A stretch of 64,000 bases of DNA, taken from positions 310,001 to 374,000 of the forward strand of contig NZ_FOPP01000001.1 of the NCBI RefSeq assembly GCF_900113525.1. Direction: 5' to 3'. This stretch comes from Pedobacter insulae. GTDB taxonomy: Bacteria; Bacteroidota; Bacteroidia; Sphingobacteriales; Sphingobacteriaceae. The position numbers and the translations under genes were made by a program. The notes below the pieces were generated by a model. The model was not told the origin of the DNA. It ran no database searches and saw nothing but the letters and a program-made list of their open reading frames with translations. Positions 1 to 9,646 of this stretch are shown here, piece after piece (within the stretch, counting starts at the first letter, position 1; every line of letters starts with the position of its first letter).

Positions 1-224
1 TTAAACCTGATGCTAAAATTTCCATTTGCATCGGGTACAATGATCCGCTCTGCCGTAGGGGGCAACAGATATTGGAACTCCGAAAGGTCCTCCACTTCTA
101 CCTGATTGCTAAAGTTTTTTAACTGCCCTTTAAGGGTAACAAAGCCTTTATCTTTTTGCGCAAATGCTGTATTAAACGCAAATATTATAACGCAAAAAAT
201 AGTTGTTCTTTTAATTAAATTCAT
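1..224 (-). CDS. Exported protein, 5' part only (TlpA-like family suspected)
   Basis: The reading frame opens with ATG at 224 and runs off the left edge of the window, so about 74 codons are visible. The first 25 or so residues form a typical signal peptide (basic start, hydrophobic core, cut after FAFNTAFAQ). The following stretch (KGFVTLKGQLKNFSNQ) looks like the beta-rich N-terminal domain that often precedes a thioredoxin domain in Bacteroidota TlpA-like proteins. No catalytic motif lies within the window, so the family is inferred from this start and from the neighbour. The start lies 1 bp after the stop of the upstream thioredoxin gene, so the two are almost certainly co-transcribed. 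Confidence 0.6.
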   Translation of the reverse strand, partial: MNLIKRTTIFCVIIFAFNTAFAQKDKGFVTLKGQLKNFSNQVEVEDLSEFQYLLPPTAERIIVPDANGNFSIRF

Positions 225-225
225 T

Positions 226-1743
226 TTATGATTTTTTAGGCGTTAGCAACATGTTAATCATCAACTCCAGATCGTCTTCATTATCGCCATCTGTTCTAAA
301 GTTAGCAAAAATAAGGCGGCCTTCCTGGTCAATTAAGAAGTTCATGGGTGCCGCGTTGCGGTTATCGAGGTTACCTTTCACCCTGCCTTTCACATCTTCT
401 AAAGGCGTAAAGCTGTAACCGCTTGATTTCATAAAAGGAACAACGTAGTCATTCTGGTCCGATACAATGTTAATGCCCACATATTCGAGGTTGCGTCCCT
501 TAAACTTGTTTACTACGTTTTGAAAATGGGGGAATTCCCCACGGCATGGGCCGCAACCCGGAAACCAATACGTTAGCAATACTACTTTGCCTTTATAGTC
601 GGCCAGTGCAGTGCTCCCTTTTCCGTCATAGCGTTTTAAATTAAATGGCGTGGCAACTTGTGCATTTGCATCTAAACGTTTCCAAATGTCGGCTGTTACC
701 TGCTCGGCATTCTTTCCCAGTTTCTTGCCATAGGTACTAATAGCAGTTTTGAGGTCAGTTGCCGGGGCTTTGGCAAAGGCTATGATTAAACTGTCGTACG
801 CCAAGTTAGTGCGCCCTGCCATATCCTGGGCATTGGCTTTCAGAAGCAACAGGTCTTTATTAAAAGTAAAATACCTTGGCAATTTAATTTTACTTAAAGC
901 AGTTAGACTTTCTTCCGCTTGCTGTGCGATCAAAAAGTTTTTGGCAGCTACTACCTGTTCTGCCTGCAGTGTTAAGTTATTCCATTCTTTGGCATTGTCA
1001 GGATCTTTGGCCATGTCCTGTGCCAATGCCAAGGCTTTCTCCGGGTTGGCGGTAAGCAAAAGATCGTAATAGGACGACATACCGCTTGCCGACCAGTTAA
1101 ATTTGTTTGGTGCGTAGCTGTTGCGCAGCAGTTCAAAATAGGCAAGTTTGTCCTTCACATTTTTGGCGCGGCTCCCTAACCAGTAAAGCGCCTGGGCACC
1201 TCTTTCATGCTGAGGAAATTTTTTGGCTACCGCTAAACTAAGCGTTTTATACTTGGCCTCATCCACGCCCGAAAACGATGAAGCATGGTAAAATGTGTAA
1301 TTCGGATCGGCAGGATTTGCAGCTACCGCTTTGGCGAGGTATGCGCGCCCGGCTTCAAAATCTCCCCAACGCTCTGCATCAATCCACAATGCCCCCCAAG
1401 CCTCGCTAAACTTAGGGTTCAACGCAACCGCCTTTTCCAGGTAAGGTTTTGCTTTAGGGCTTTCCATATTTTTATAGGCAAGGCCCAGCGCATAGGGTAC
1501 CATGGCCGAGGTTGGATATTGCTGCATCCAAACATCATATTGTTTTACCAGTTCAGGGTTTTCAATGCCCATACTGTGGATGTATTTATCGTGCACGGCA
1601 GGTGAGTCGATGCTTTTTTCTACCGCTGCTTTTAGCGCTTCTAGCTGCACTTTATCGGTTACTACTTCAATCTTATTACGTTGGCCAAATGCTGTTACCG
1701 ACGTCAAAGTTAATAACAAGCAGCTCATTAATATTTTAATCAT
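226..1743 (-). CDS. Exported TPR-thioredoxin (TlpA/redoxin-like) protein
   Basis: 505 aa with a signal peptide (residues 1-20, ending TAFGQ). The middle (about 50-330) is helical and TPR-like, with repeats such as PYALGLAYKNMESPKAKPYLEKA. The C-terminal thioredoxin fold spans about 360-500 and carries the redox motif CGPC at C397-C400 in the context TYWFPGCGPCRGEFP. A cis-proline-type segment (AAPMNFLID) follows near 465. The family reduces or exchanges disulfides in the periplasm. This gene lies 19 bp downstream of susD in the same direction, a common arrangement in Sphingobacteriaceae uptake loci, where its exact substrate is not known. Confidence 0.85.
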   Translation of the reverse strand: MIKILMSCLLLTLTSVTAFGQRNKIEVVTDKVQLEALKAAVEKSIDSPAVHDKYIHSMGIENPELVKQYDVWMQQYPTSAMVPYALGLAYKNMESPKAKPYLEKAVALNPKFSEAWGALWIDAERWGDFEAGRAYLAKAVAANPADPNYTFYHASSFSGVDEAKYKTLSLAVAKKFPQHERGAQALYWLGSRAKNVKDKLAYFELLRNSYAPNKFNWSASGMSSYYDLLLTANPEKALALAQDMAKDPDNAKEWNNLTLQAEQVVAAKNFLIAQQAEESLTALSKIKLPRYFTFNKDLLLLKANAQDMAGRTNLAYDSLIIAFAKAPATDLKTAISTYGKKLGKNAEQVTADIWKRLDANAQVATPFNLKRYDGKGSTALADYKGKVVLLTYWFPGCGPCRGEFPHFQNVVNKFKGRNLEYVGINIVSDQNDYVVPFMKSSGYSFTPLEDVKGRVKGNLDNRNAAPMNFLIDQEGRLIFANFRTDGDNEDDLELMINMLLTPKKS

Positions 1744-1762
1744 AATAGGTCTTATTTAAAAA

Positions 1763-3322
1763 TTAATAACTGTTTTGTAAAATTGCCCCATTACTGGATA
1801 TTATTTCTGTACGAGGAATTGGCGCAGCAAAACGGCGTGAGTTTTTCGGTAAACTATAAGTTTTTACCGGTTCATTAAATAATACGGACGACGCAGTATA
1901 AGGATAAAATGTTCTCGATAATAGCACATCGTCATTCGGATCGTCGTTGTTATTATATCTGCGAATGTCAAACCAACGTTGGGTAAATGGCATTTCACGG
2001 CGTCTTTCTTCCAGCACTTTTTTAATGGCATCATCTTTACCCGTTGCGGTCAGGTTAACCCATGCTCCCGGTTTAAGGCGCTTAGCACGAAGGGTGTTCA
2101 GGGTGGTCATAGCGCCACCTGCATCATTCGCTCTGGCCTGGGCTTCCGCTTTGGTAAGCAACACCTCGGCCACTGTTGGGCCCGAAGGCAGCCGGTCTTT
2201 ATAAAAGAATATATAGCCCGGGTATTCGTAAGCTGGTTTGGTCATTCCCCTATCGTATGAGTAGCCTTCAACCACGTGGTATTGGTAGCGAAGGTCATTT
2301 GTTTTATCATACAAATTCAACAGATCGGTACTTGGAATAAACCAGAATGATTCATTGTAGAGCATTCTAAAGTAAAGGAATTCTTTCCAGCCAAGCATAT
2401 CCGTTTGGTCGGTCTGGTTATCGTGCGTATAAGGGAATTTCAGCACAACATTCTGGGCTGTTGGGGTGCCCGAATTAATGGTTACATTCACGTCCCTGCC
2501 ATAACTCATTTCTGTATTGTAATCCACCAATGTACTGTAATCGGCCAGTGCAGCATTGGCGTGTTCAATGGCTTTGGCATTGTTGTTCAGGTTTAAATAA
2601 TAACGCGCTGCAAAAGCATTTACGCCAGCCTTGCTTGCGCGCCAGTGACGAGCCTTTCCGTTTTGTACCAAAGGCACATTAATCTTCAAAGCCTCCGCTA
2701 AATCAGATTCAATCAGTTGATAAACCTTTTCAAGAGGCTGCCGTTCAAAAGGGTCTTCAAAACTGGTAGAGGTTTTAATAGGCAAACCAATTTCATTTTT
2801 ATTGGCATTGGTATAAGGCAGGCAATAGGTATTGGCTAATACCCAGTAGCTGTAAGCTCTTACAAAATGCGCATCGGCTTTTAAAATAGCTTTTTCAGCA
2901 TCGGGCCCTGTTACCTTATCTACACTTGATAACACCAGGTTAGCCACAAATATCTTCCTGAATTCACCGCTCCAAAAGTTCTCACGGGTATCATCCGGTA
3001 AAAATTGTGTATCCCAATTAGAGAACAGTATAGGTGCCATGGCAGAGAATACGCCCCTGCCTTTGTCGTATAAGTCAGCGTTCAGGCCATTATCATCTGT
3101 GCTATATATGGCGGTACGGTTACCTTCTATATAAAAACCATTTGCAGATGAACCGTTACCATTATTTAAAAGTGCACTAAGCTGATCGGTTGTTTTTACC
3201 ACAAGTGCCGTTGTTTTGGAAGGTGCTTCATCCAAAAACTTTTTACATCCTGGCGTAAAAAGCGTAATCGCTAATAACGACAGCAATGCAGTGGCGTATT
3301 TATATATATTTTTCATAAACAT
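1763..3322 (-). CDS. SusD/RagB family surface lipoprotein
   Basis: 519 aa. An N-terminal lipoprotein signal has its lipobox cysteine at C26 (TLFTPGC), placing the protein at the outer membrane. A start at M3 is equally possible. The C-terminal half has the usual SusD features: TPR-like helices with LTKAEAQARAND, and near the end the conserved block RRREMPFTQRWFDIRRYN. SusD proteins bind the substrate as a lid over the partner TonB-dependent channel. The gene follows its susC partner after only 5 bp. The transported substrate cannot be read from sequence, since no glycoside hydrolase or peptidase lies within the window portion of the locus. Confidence 0.92.
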   Translation of the reverse strand: MFMKNIYKYATALLSLLAITLFTPGCKKFLDEAPSKTTALVVKTTDQLSALLNNGNGSSANGFYIEGNRTAIYSTDDNGLNADLYDKGRGVFSAMAPILFSNWDTQFLPDDTRENFWSGEFRKIFVANLVLSSVDKVTGPDAEKAILKADAHFVRAYSYWVLANTYCLPYTNANKNEIGLPIKTSTSFEDPFERQPLEKVYQLIESDLAEALKINVPLVQNGKARHWRASKAGVNAFAARYYLNLNNNAKAIEHANAALADYSTLVDYNTEMSYGRDVNVTINSGTPTAQNVVLKFPYTHDNQTDQTDMLGWKEFLYFRMLYNESFWFIPSTDLLNLYDKTNDLRYQYHVVEGYSYDRGMTKPAYEYPGYIFFYKDRLPSGPTVAEVLLTKAEAQARANDAGGAMTTLNTLRAKRLKPGAWVNLTATGKDDAIKKVLEERRREMPFTQRWFDIRRYNNNDDPNDDVLLSRTFYPYTASSVLFNEPVKTYSLPKNSRRFAAPIPRTEIISSNGAILQNSY

Positions 3323-3327
3323 TCTAA

Positions 3328-6300
3328 TTAAAATTCACATTTAAGACCTAATGAAAGCCTTGGTTGAGGCTTTAAACCACCTATTGGATATTCTGGATCT
3401 TCGCCTACTTTGTTGGCTACTACCGTAAAGAGATCATTCCCTTGCGCAAATAGCTGCACCCTTTTAATATTCAGTTTCGAGGTAAGGTTGGCGGGCAAAT
3501 TATAGCTCACATTTACTTCCTGCATCCGAATATGTGAGGCACTCACCACCAGGTAATCCAGGTTTTGGTGAAAGCGGTCCCAGAAATAATACCTAGGTTC
3601 AATTAAGTTCTGCGGTAGGGGTACAATCTTCATTGGATCTCCATTTACCACTTCATTTAATTTATTGTTGGGTAATACCCTCGATTGCCAGGTGGGTGGA
3701 TAGTTAAATCCTGTACGTTGAAAAACGTGTCCGAACTGACCGGTAATAATTGCCGAAACATTAAAGTCGTAAATCTGGAATGAGTTGATAAAACCTAATG
3801 TATAAGGGGCTACTGTAGTTCCCATGTTTTGTAAATAACTTCTTCCATCGCCAGGGGTAAATGCACCAAAATCATACAAGGTACCATCAGCTCCATGTAC
3901 CATAGGTTGTTTGTCTTTTAAACCTGCATACCTAAACCTCCATATTGCGCTGGCATTTTCGCCTTCCACATAAGCGCCTGTTCCGCCACCTACCAGGGTC
4001 GATGCTGCGTAGTTGGCAACAAAGAGCTTGGTGATCTTGTTTCTATTGAAAGAAAAATTGAGGTTTCCTCTCCATACAATCTTATTTCCCTTAATCCGCT
4101 GCGCAGTACCTAGCTCCAGCTCTATTCCCTGGTTGGTCATTTCTGCATTGTTTAGGCGCTGACTCGTAGTGCCATTAATGGCAGGAATAGATAACACGGC
4201 GATCAGGTCTTTTCCAGCCTTGTTGTACACCTCTGCACGGCCGTATAATTGTCCTTTAAAGAACGAATAATCTACTGCTAAGTTTAAGGAAGCTGTTTTT
4301 TCCCACCTTAAGGTAGGGTTGCCAAAGCTCGACACGGTGGCGGTTATATCGCCGGTATAGATGTTGGAAGTGCTGCCCATGGCAATTAAAGGCATGAACG
4401 AGGTACTCTTATCTACATTTCCGTTGTAACCGTATGTTGCACGGATATTTAAGCGATCAATCCAACTAATGTCTCTCATAAATTTCTCTTTACTTAAATG
4501 CCATCCTAAACCTACCGACCAAAAGGGCGAATAGCGGTAAGACGGATCGTCGGTAATTAAGTTCGACGCATCTGTACGCACGCTTCCAGAGAGGATGTAT
4601 TTGTTTTTAAAGGTGTAAGATGCATTGGAGAGTAAAGAGAAATAGCGGTCTGTGGTATAAGAGTAACTGTTAGATATGCCAAAGGTTTGGTTAGCACCCA
4701 GCCAGTTTTTAATAGGGAAGAATGTTCCGCCCGGTCCATTCGGGAAAGTACCCACGCTAAGGGTGGCTTCATTAAAACCGTAGGTGGTTGGGTTACCGAA
4801 GGCTTGGCGCACTAAGTTGTTAATCTCCGTTGCAGCCACAAAGCTAATGTCGTGATCCTCGCCAAAGCGCCGATCAAAATTAACAGAGTTTCTAATTACA
4901 TATGATTCTGTACGAACCCTGCTTTGCGCCAAGGTGCCGCCTTTGGGTAAGTTTAAGGTAATTTTGTTGGTGGCCTGGTCCCACGTTGCGGCCCTGTTTA
5001 CTGCGTTTCTTACCTGGAAAGTATTTTCGTTGTCAATGTTTTGGGTTGATGTGTTAAACAACTCGTACTGTCCGCTGGTGGCAAAGGTTAATCCTTTTAA
5101 AATCTTAAACTTTAAGGAAGCATTTAAACGTGCATTGGTTTGCTCGGTGGTATAATTGCGGTTGGCTATTTCCTGGATAGGGTTATAGGTCCAATCGGCA
5201 TAAGGGAAAAGGCTCATCGGCACAAATCGATCTAAAATCGGTGTGTAATATTGATGGATGTTGGTGAGTGAGCCATCGTCATTCCTCAACATTTCATAAG
5301 GAGATAAACCCTGTATATCGCCCAGGCCGACTCCGTTATTTTTAGCTTTATTATAATTCATTAAGCCACCAAAAGAGAGTTCCAACCATTTAAATAAATC
5401 GGCGTTTGCTCTGTAGTTGGCAATATATTCTTTGTTGCCTGTTCCTTTGAAGTTAGATTTTGTATCTTCAAACATCAGCGATAAATTGTTGCTGAGCCTG
5501 CCAGATGATCCCGCTAAACTGAGGTTATATTGTTGTGCAACAGGGTTGGTTAATAGCTCATTGCGAATTTGATCTTTATTGCTTTGCGTGCGATATTTTG
5601 CCAGCAATGCATCGCGTTCGGCCTCGGTTATAAAGCCTAAAGCATGCTCACTTAACGCCATGGTACCCAGCGACCATGCCCAGCCATTGTTGGTAGCCAG
5701 CGATCCGGTGTTGATTCTTGCACTCCAGTTACCAAAGGCTTTCATTTCATAATCTATCGTTTCGGCAGAGGTGGCCAGCGGATTCACGTAATCAAGATCC
5801 AGCTTATTGGCAATTTTAGTAAAGGCAGAGAAGTCGACTCTTAAAGGTGTTCCTCTTTCCGATTTTTTGGTTACCACTACAATTACGCCGTTGGCAGATT
5901 TTGCCCCCCAGATAGAAGCTGCCGCTGCATCTTTTAAAATTGTTACGCTTTCTACGTCTTGCGGGTTAATGGTGTTAAAGTCGCCCTGTATCGCAAACCC
6001 ATCTACCACTACCAGCGGACTAGCAGCTGCGGCATTATTTAAGCTTGTTTGTCCCCTAATTTCAAAGCGGGGGTTGCCATTTGCATCCAATCTTGCCTGC
6101 ATACCTGCGGTGGTTCCAATTAAACGCTGGGCAATATTGGTGGTAGGCTTATCTAATTGCTCACGGCTCACAATGTTAAACGAGCCCGTTGCCCGTTCTT
6201 TAGAGAGTGTTTGGTAACCTGTACTTACCACGCTTACCCCTTCTAGTTGTGCCGAGTTAACTTCCAGCGAAATCAATAAAGTGTTCTCGTCATTAATGGT

Positions 6301-6873
6301 AACTTCTTTGGTTTTATAACCAAGAAATGAAATCACCAATATGGTGCCTCTATCAAGGCTAGTAATGGTAAACTCTCCGTTTTCATTGGTAATTACCGCT
6401 TTATCGCTACCATTTTTAATCTTAATATTGGCGCCTGCCAAGGGTTGGTTCTTTTCGTCAACCACCTTACCCTTAATATCCAGGGCAAACTGGAAGTCGA
6501 CCCTCGACTCGAAAAAGGTTCTTTCTTTAGGCTGGATCACAATCGTTTTTTGGTCTATGACATAGGTTAGCGGCTGACTGGCAAATACGAGGTCGAGTAC
6601 CGTTCTGAGGTCGGTATTGGTAACGTTGATGGTTACCGGTTTGGCTTTTTTAAGCTCCTGGGTGTCGTATATTACGTCGTATCCGCTTTGTGTTTTAATT
6701 GCCTGAAACAATTGCTGTAGGGAGATGTTTTTCTTAGACAGACTAATGTTTTGCGCAAAGCTAGCTGCGCTTACTTGTACAAGTGTAACCAATAAGAATA
6801 AACAGGTCAGGTTAATTCGCATAATGGTTTGCTTTGAAGGCATACGCCTTTTAACATAGATGTAAAATTTCAT
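3328..6873 (-). CDS. SusC/RagA family TonB-dependent outer-membrane transporter
   Basis: 1181 aa. The signal segment follows M18 (MRINLTCLFLLVTLVQVSAA), so translation may really begin there instead of at M1. Domains in order: an STN domain (about 41-115, ISLSKKNISLQQLFQAI), a CarboxypepD_reg-like beta domain (about 130-205, IKGKVVDEKNQPLAGANIKI), a TonB plug (about 215-350, with ILKDAAAASIWGAKSANGVI), then a 22-strand-type barrel ending in ...LSLGLKCEF. The STN domain is the part that signals to a FecR anti-sigma factor, and fecR lies immediately upstream. The protein pairs with the SusD gene that follows it. Confidence 0.95.
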   Translation of the reverse strand: MKFYIYVKRRMPSKQTIMRINLTCLFLLVTLVQVSAASFAQNISLSKKNISLQQLFQAIKTQSGYDVIYDTQELKKAKPVTINVTNTDLRTVLDLVFASQPLTYVIDQKTIVIQPKERTFFESRVDFQFALDIKGKVVDEKNQPLAGANIKIKNGSDKAVITNENGEFTITSLDRGTILVISFLGYKTKEVTINDENTLLISLEVNSAQLEGVSVVSTGYQTLSKERATGSFNIVSREQLDKPTTNIAQRLIGTTAGMQARLDANGNPRFEIRGQTSLNNAAAASPLVVVDGFAIQGDFNTINPQDVESVTILKDAAAASIWGAKSANGVIVVVTKKSERGTPLRVDFSAFTKIANKLDLDYVNPLATSAETIDYEMKAFGNWSARINTGSLATNNGWAWSLGTMALSEHALGFITEAERDALLAKYRTQSNKDQIRNELLTNPVAQQYNLSLAGSSGRLSNNLSLMFEDTKSNFKGTGNKEYIANYRANADLFKWLELSFGGLMNYNKAKNNGVGLGDIQGLSPYEMLRNDDGSLTNIHQYYTPILDRFVPMSLFPYADWTYNPIQEIANRNYTTEQTNARLNASLKFKILKGLTFATSGQYELFNTSTQNIDNENTFQVRNAVNRAATWDQATNKITLNLPKGGTLAQSRVRTESYVIRNSVNFDRRFGEDHDISFVAATEINNLVRQAFGNPTTYGFNEATLSVGTFPNGPGGTFFPIKNWLGANQTFGISNSYSYTTDRYFSLLSNASYTFKNKYILSGSVRTDASNLITDDPSYRYSPFWSVGLGWHLSKEKFMRDISWIDRLNIRATYGYNGNVDKSTSFMPLIAMGSTSNIYTGDITATVSSFGNPTLRWEKTASLNLAVDYSFFKGQLYGRAEVYNKAGKDLIAVLSIPAINGTTSQRLNNAEMTNQGIELELGTAQRIKGNKIVWRGNLNFSFNRNKITKLFVANYAASTLVGGGTGAYVEGENASAIWRFRYAGLKDKQPMVHGADGTLYDFGAFTPGDGRSYLQNMGTTVAPYTLGFINSFQIYDFNVSAIITGQFGHVFQRTGFNYPPTWQSRVLPNNKLNEVVNGDPMKIVPLPQNLIEPRYYFWDRFHQNLDYLVVSASHIRMQEVNVSYNLPANLTSKLNIKRVQLFAQGNDLFTVVANKVGEDPEYPIGGLKPQPRLSLGLKCEF

Positions 6874-6994
6874 ACATTTGTTTGTTGGGTTAGTTTCGAT
6901 TAGTTGTGAGATGACAATTCTTTTGGGTAACCTAATTTTCCGGGAGTGGCTGCAACCGCTCTCGGTTTTTTTACCCTTTTGTGTGAGGTATAAT

Positions 6995-8185
6995 TTATGG
7001 CATTACTGTAATTCTCCTTCCTGCTACTTTAAAGTGAATATTTCCGGTTAATTCAAATTTTCTAATTACTTCGTCCAGGTTCTCCGATCTTGGAGTGGCG
7101 CCGCCCAAGGTTTTTTTCTTCAGGCTTTCCTGGGTAAATACCACTTCCACATTGTACCATCTGGCTATTTTTCGCATAATACTACCAAGCTCCTCATCTT
7201 TTAAAATAAAGTAGCCATTTTTCCAGGCTAAAGCAGCTTCTATATCGGCCTGGCCTACGCTTAAACCATCCTGGTCCAATAGCGTTTGCTCACCTGGCTT
7301 TAATATTTGCTGTTCCTCATTAGCTGTTACGGCAACGCTGCCCTCAATAAGCGTGGTAACGGTTTGGGGCTCATCTGCATAGGCGTTCACATTAAAGTGT
7401 GTTCCCAGTACTTTTAAACGCTGCCCATTGGTGTTTACAAAAAATGGTTTTTGCTTGTTATGGGCTACTTCAAAATACCCTTCGCCGGTAAGCGATACCT
7501 CTCTGTCGGCGGCTAAATCAAAACTGGCCGGGTACTTTAAAGAGGAGTTTGCATTTAGCCAAACGTGAGTACCATCTGGAAGTATAATTTTGTATTGTCC
7601 GCCCAGCGGGGTTTGTACCGTATTATAAGCCGGTGTTTCTGTTGTACTACCTGCATCCGCTGCCGATGCATCGTAAACCAATTGTCCGTCTTTGGTTTTG
7701 GTAATCTTAATCCCGTTTTGCTCTAGTACCAGTCCGTTTTCTAAATCGGTAAGCACTATTTTTTTGCCATTTGCCAGCGTAAGCACGGCCTTATTACTTC
7801 CCGGAGCAATGGCGGCTGCGGCTAAGTCGGTTTTTTGTTCAGCTGTCTTTTCCCGGTTGTTATACTTTAACAGGGTGATAGAAGCCACGATGATCAGTGC
7901 GGCCGCGGCTCCCATCAGGCTATAAACTAGTTTTCTTGTGCCTGTCTTTTTAGGTTCGGCTTTGAAGCGGCTGTCGGCAATAATCTGCTGGTACAGCAAT
8001 GCCGATTGAAGTGCTGAAAACGATTGTTCTACCGGTTGGCTATCCCAGATCTTTTCCATAAAGGCATACAGTTCTGCATCATGATTGGAAGCTTCAATGG
8101 CATCCATTAACCGGTGATGATCTTCTTTGCTAATCGTGTTAGCGAGATAGTCGGTTATTAAAATAGGTATTTCTTGCTTTGTCAT
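6995..8185 (-). CDS. FecR-family anti-sigma factor
   Basis: 396 aa. A cytoplasmic N-terminal region (about 1-80) should bind the sigma factor. A single membrane segment lies near 86-106 (LVYSLMGAAAALIIVASITL). The periplasmic FecR domain is at about 185-290 (VQTPLGGQYKIILPDGTHVW) and a C-terminal DUF4974-type domain at about 315-396 (VEVVFTQESLKKKTLGGATP). It would receive the signal from the STN domain of SusC and release the ECF sigma factor. The 121-bp gap to susC holds only an imperfect GC-rich hairpin and a T-run, so readthrough or a separate susC promoter are both possible. Confidence 0.92.
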   Translation of the reverse strand: MTKQEIPILITDYLANTISKEDHHRLMDAIEASNHDAELYAFMEKIWDSQPVEQSFSALQSALLYQQIIADSRFKAEPKKTGTRKLVYSLMGAAAALIIVASITLLKYNNREKTAEQKTDLAAAAIAPGSNKAVLTLANGKKIVLTDLENGLVLEQNGIKITKTKDGQLVYDASAADAGSTTETPAYNTVQTPLGGQYKIILPDGTHVWLNANSSLKYPASFDLAADREVSLTGEGYFEVAHNKQKPFFVNTNGQRLKVLGTHFNVNAYADEPQTVTTLIEGSVAVTANEEQQILKPGEQTLLDQDGLSVGQADIEAALAWKNGYFILKDEELGSIMRKIARWYNVEVVFTQESLKKKTLGGATPRSENLDEVIRKFELTGNIHFKVAGRRITVMP

Positions 8186-8258
8186 GGGTATAGTTTAAGG
8201 AGCGCTATATAGGTAATACCCGCCAGCGGGCAACAATAACTAGTGGGTAGTGTTTTTT

Positions 8259-8277
8259 TTAACGATATTTTCGTTAA
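8259..8277. promoter_or_regulatory. Dyad TTAACGA-N5-TCGTTAA between fecR and the sigma gene
   Basis: A perfect 7-bp inverted repeat with a 5-bp spacer lies in the 120-bp divergent gap, 29 bp before the sigma start. Position and symmetry suit a protein-binding site or a site overlapping both promoters. No binding protein is identified. Confidence 0.4.
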
Positions 8278-8305
8278 TATTGGCAACAGATAATGAAGGG
8301 TTTTC

Positions 8306-8881
8306 ATGATACTGGGTAAACATACTGAAGTAGAACTTATTTTGGGCCTCCGGAATAGCGAAGAGCCGATGTTTGCTGTGGTGTTTAAAAATTACAAGGC
8401 CAAGTTATATAGTTTTGCCTGGCGTTTTCTAAAGAATAGGGAACTAAGCGAAGAGATTGTCCAAGAAACCCTCCTCATTCTCTGGTCGCACCGTTTGGAG
8501 CTGCGGGAAGATTTACCTTTAGGGCCGTATCTTTATACCATTGCCCGCCGGCTAACACTAAATGCTTTGCGAAACATGGCAACTGCTGCCGCGGCCCGGG
8601 AAAAGCTCTGGATAAATTTAAGTGATGCGCATAATGAAACAGAAGAAGCCATTATGCTTGCAGACCTCAATGATTTTATTGAAAAGGCAGTGGCCACTTT
8701 GCCGCCAAAGCAGCAGCAGGTATTTAAGTTAAGCCGCTATGGTGGTAAAAGCCATGAGGAGATTGCTGCCGAACTAAATATTTCTAAAAATACAGTCAAC
8801 AACCATTTAGTGGAGGCGCTGAAAAATTTGCGCGGACAGGTGAAGGGCTTGGGAGTGTTGGCTTGTTTTCTTTTCGTTTAA
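8306..8881 (+). CDS. ECF sigma factor (RNA polymerase sigma-70 family)
   Basis: 191 aa. Region 2 lies at about 22-90 (FKNYKAKLYSFAWRFLKNRE, then EEIVQETLLILW). Region 4 lies at about 125-180 (LPPKQQQVFKLSRYGGKSHE and ISKNTVNNHLVEALKNLR, a helix-turn-helix). Length and layout fit Bacteroidota ECF factors paired with FecR. It is transcribed away from fecR, susC and susD, whereas sigma and anti-sigma genes are usually collinear. It would activate the susCD promoter when FecR is triggered. Confidence 0.93.
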   Translation: MILGKHTEVELILGLRNSEEPMFAVVFKNYKAKLYSFAWRFLKNRELSEEIVQETLLILWSHRLELREDLPLGPYLYTIARRLTLNALRNMATAAAAREKLWINLSDAHNETEEAIMLADLNDFIEKAVATLPPKQQQVFKLSRYGGKSHEEIAAELNISKNTVNNHLVEALKNLRGQVKGLGVLACFLFV

Positions 8882-8955
8882 AGTATTTTTTCTTTCAGTT
8901 GATGAGTTTTTATGGAATAATTGCGACGTAAGTTCCGTCATTGCGAAGTTTAGGG

Positions 8956-9481
8956 CGTCATTGCGAGCGCAGCGAAGCAATCTCCCCGTCATTGCGAGGT
9001 ACGAAGCAATCTCGCGACCAGATTGCTTCGCTACGCTCGCAATGACGGGACGCCAGGAATAGACGCCACTGACGGACGCACTAAGAACGCCACGTAAGGA
9101 CGCCCAGTAAGAATGCTATGTAGGGAAGTCAAGTAATGGAAGCTACGTAACGGAAGCTATGAATGAGATTACTTCGCTATAAATAAAGAGCTACGTCGTC
9201 ATTGCGAGGCACGAAGCAATCTCACGACTAGATTGCTTCGCTACGCTCGCAATGACGGACGCCAGGAATAGACGCCAGGAATGGATGCCACGTAAGAACG
9301 CTGCTGAGGGATGCTACGTAAGGACGCCCAGTAAGAATGCTATGTAGGGAAGTCAAGTAATGGAAGCTACGTAACGGAAGCTATGAATGAGATTACTTCG
9401 CTATAAATAAAAAGCTACGTCGTCATTGCGAGGCACGAAGCAATCTCACGGCTAGATTGCTTCGCTACGCTCGCAATGACG
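8956..9481. repeat. Array of palindromic hairpin repeats in a 765-bp gene-free stretch
   Basis: Contains one half element (8956-8983) and three full 61-bp hairpin elements at 8987-9047, 9197-9257 and 9421-9481. Each has a 26-nt left arm starting CGTCATTGCGAGG, a 7-nt loop and a 28-nt right arm ending GCTCGCAATGACG. The elements are separated by 149-163 bp of degenerate 13-14-bp units of the type GGACGCCACGTAA, and the second and third share long identical stretches, so the array grew by tandem duplication. No gene is seen from 8882 to 9646. The family recurs across the window, always between genes or at gene ends. Confidence 0.9.
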
Positions 9482-9553
9482 GGATTTCGTATAAGAACTT
9501 TACAATGACGAATAAAATACCATTAAGGGGTATTTTACCCCCTGTCGTGTGAA

Positions 9554-9645
9554 AAGTCGTACGTAAAAGTGTTAGATTTCACAAAAAGTCGTTCATAAAA
9601 GTGTTGAGTTTCACAATAAGTCGTACGTAAAAGTGTATATTTGTG
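9554..9645 (+). repeat. Three 32-bp direct repeats abutting the ATPase start
   Basis: Units begin AAGTCGTACGTAAAAGTG (9554), AAGTCGTTCATAAAAGTG (9586) and AAGTCGTACGTAAAAGTG (9618), exactly 32 bp apart. The third runs into TATATTTG (9636-9643), a match to the Bacteroidota -7 box TAnnTTTG, only 3 nt before the ATG at 9647. The arrangement suggests repeated binding sites for a regulator of the downstream ATPase gene and an almost leaderless transcript. Confidence 0.7.
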
Positions 9646-9646
9646 T

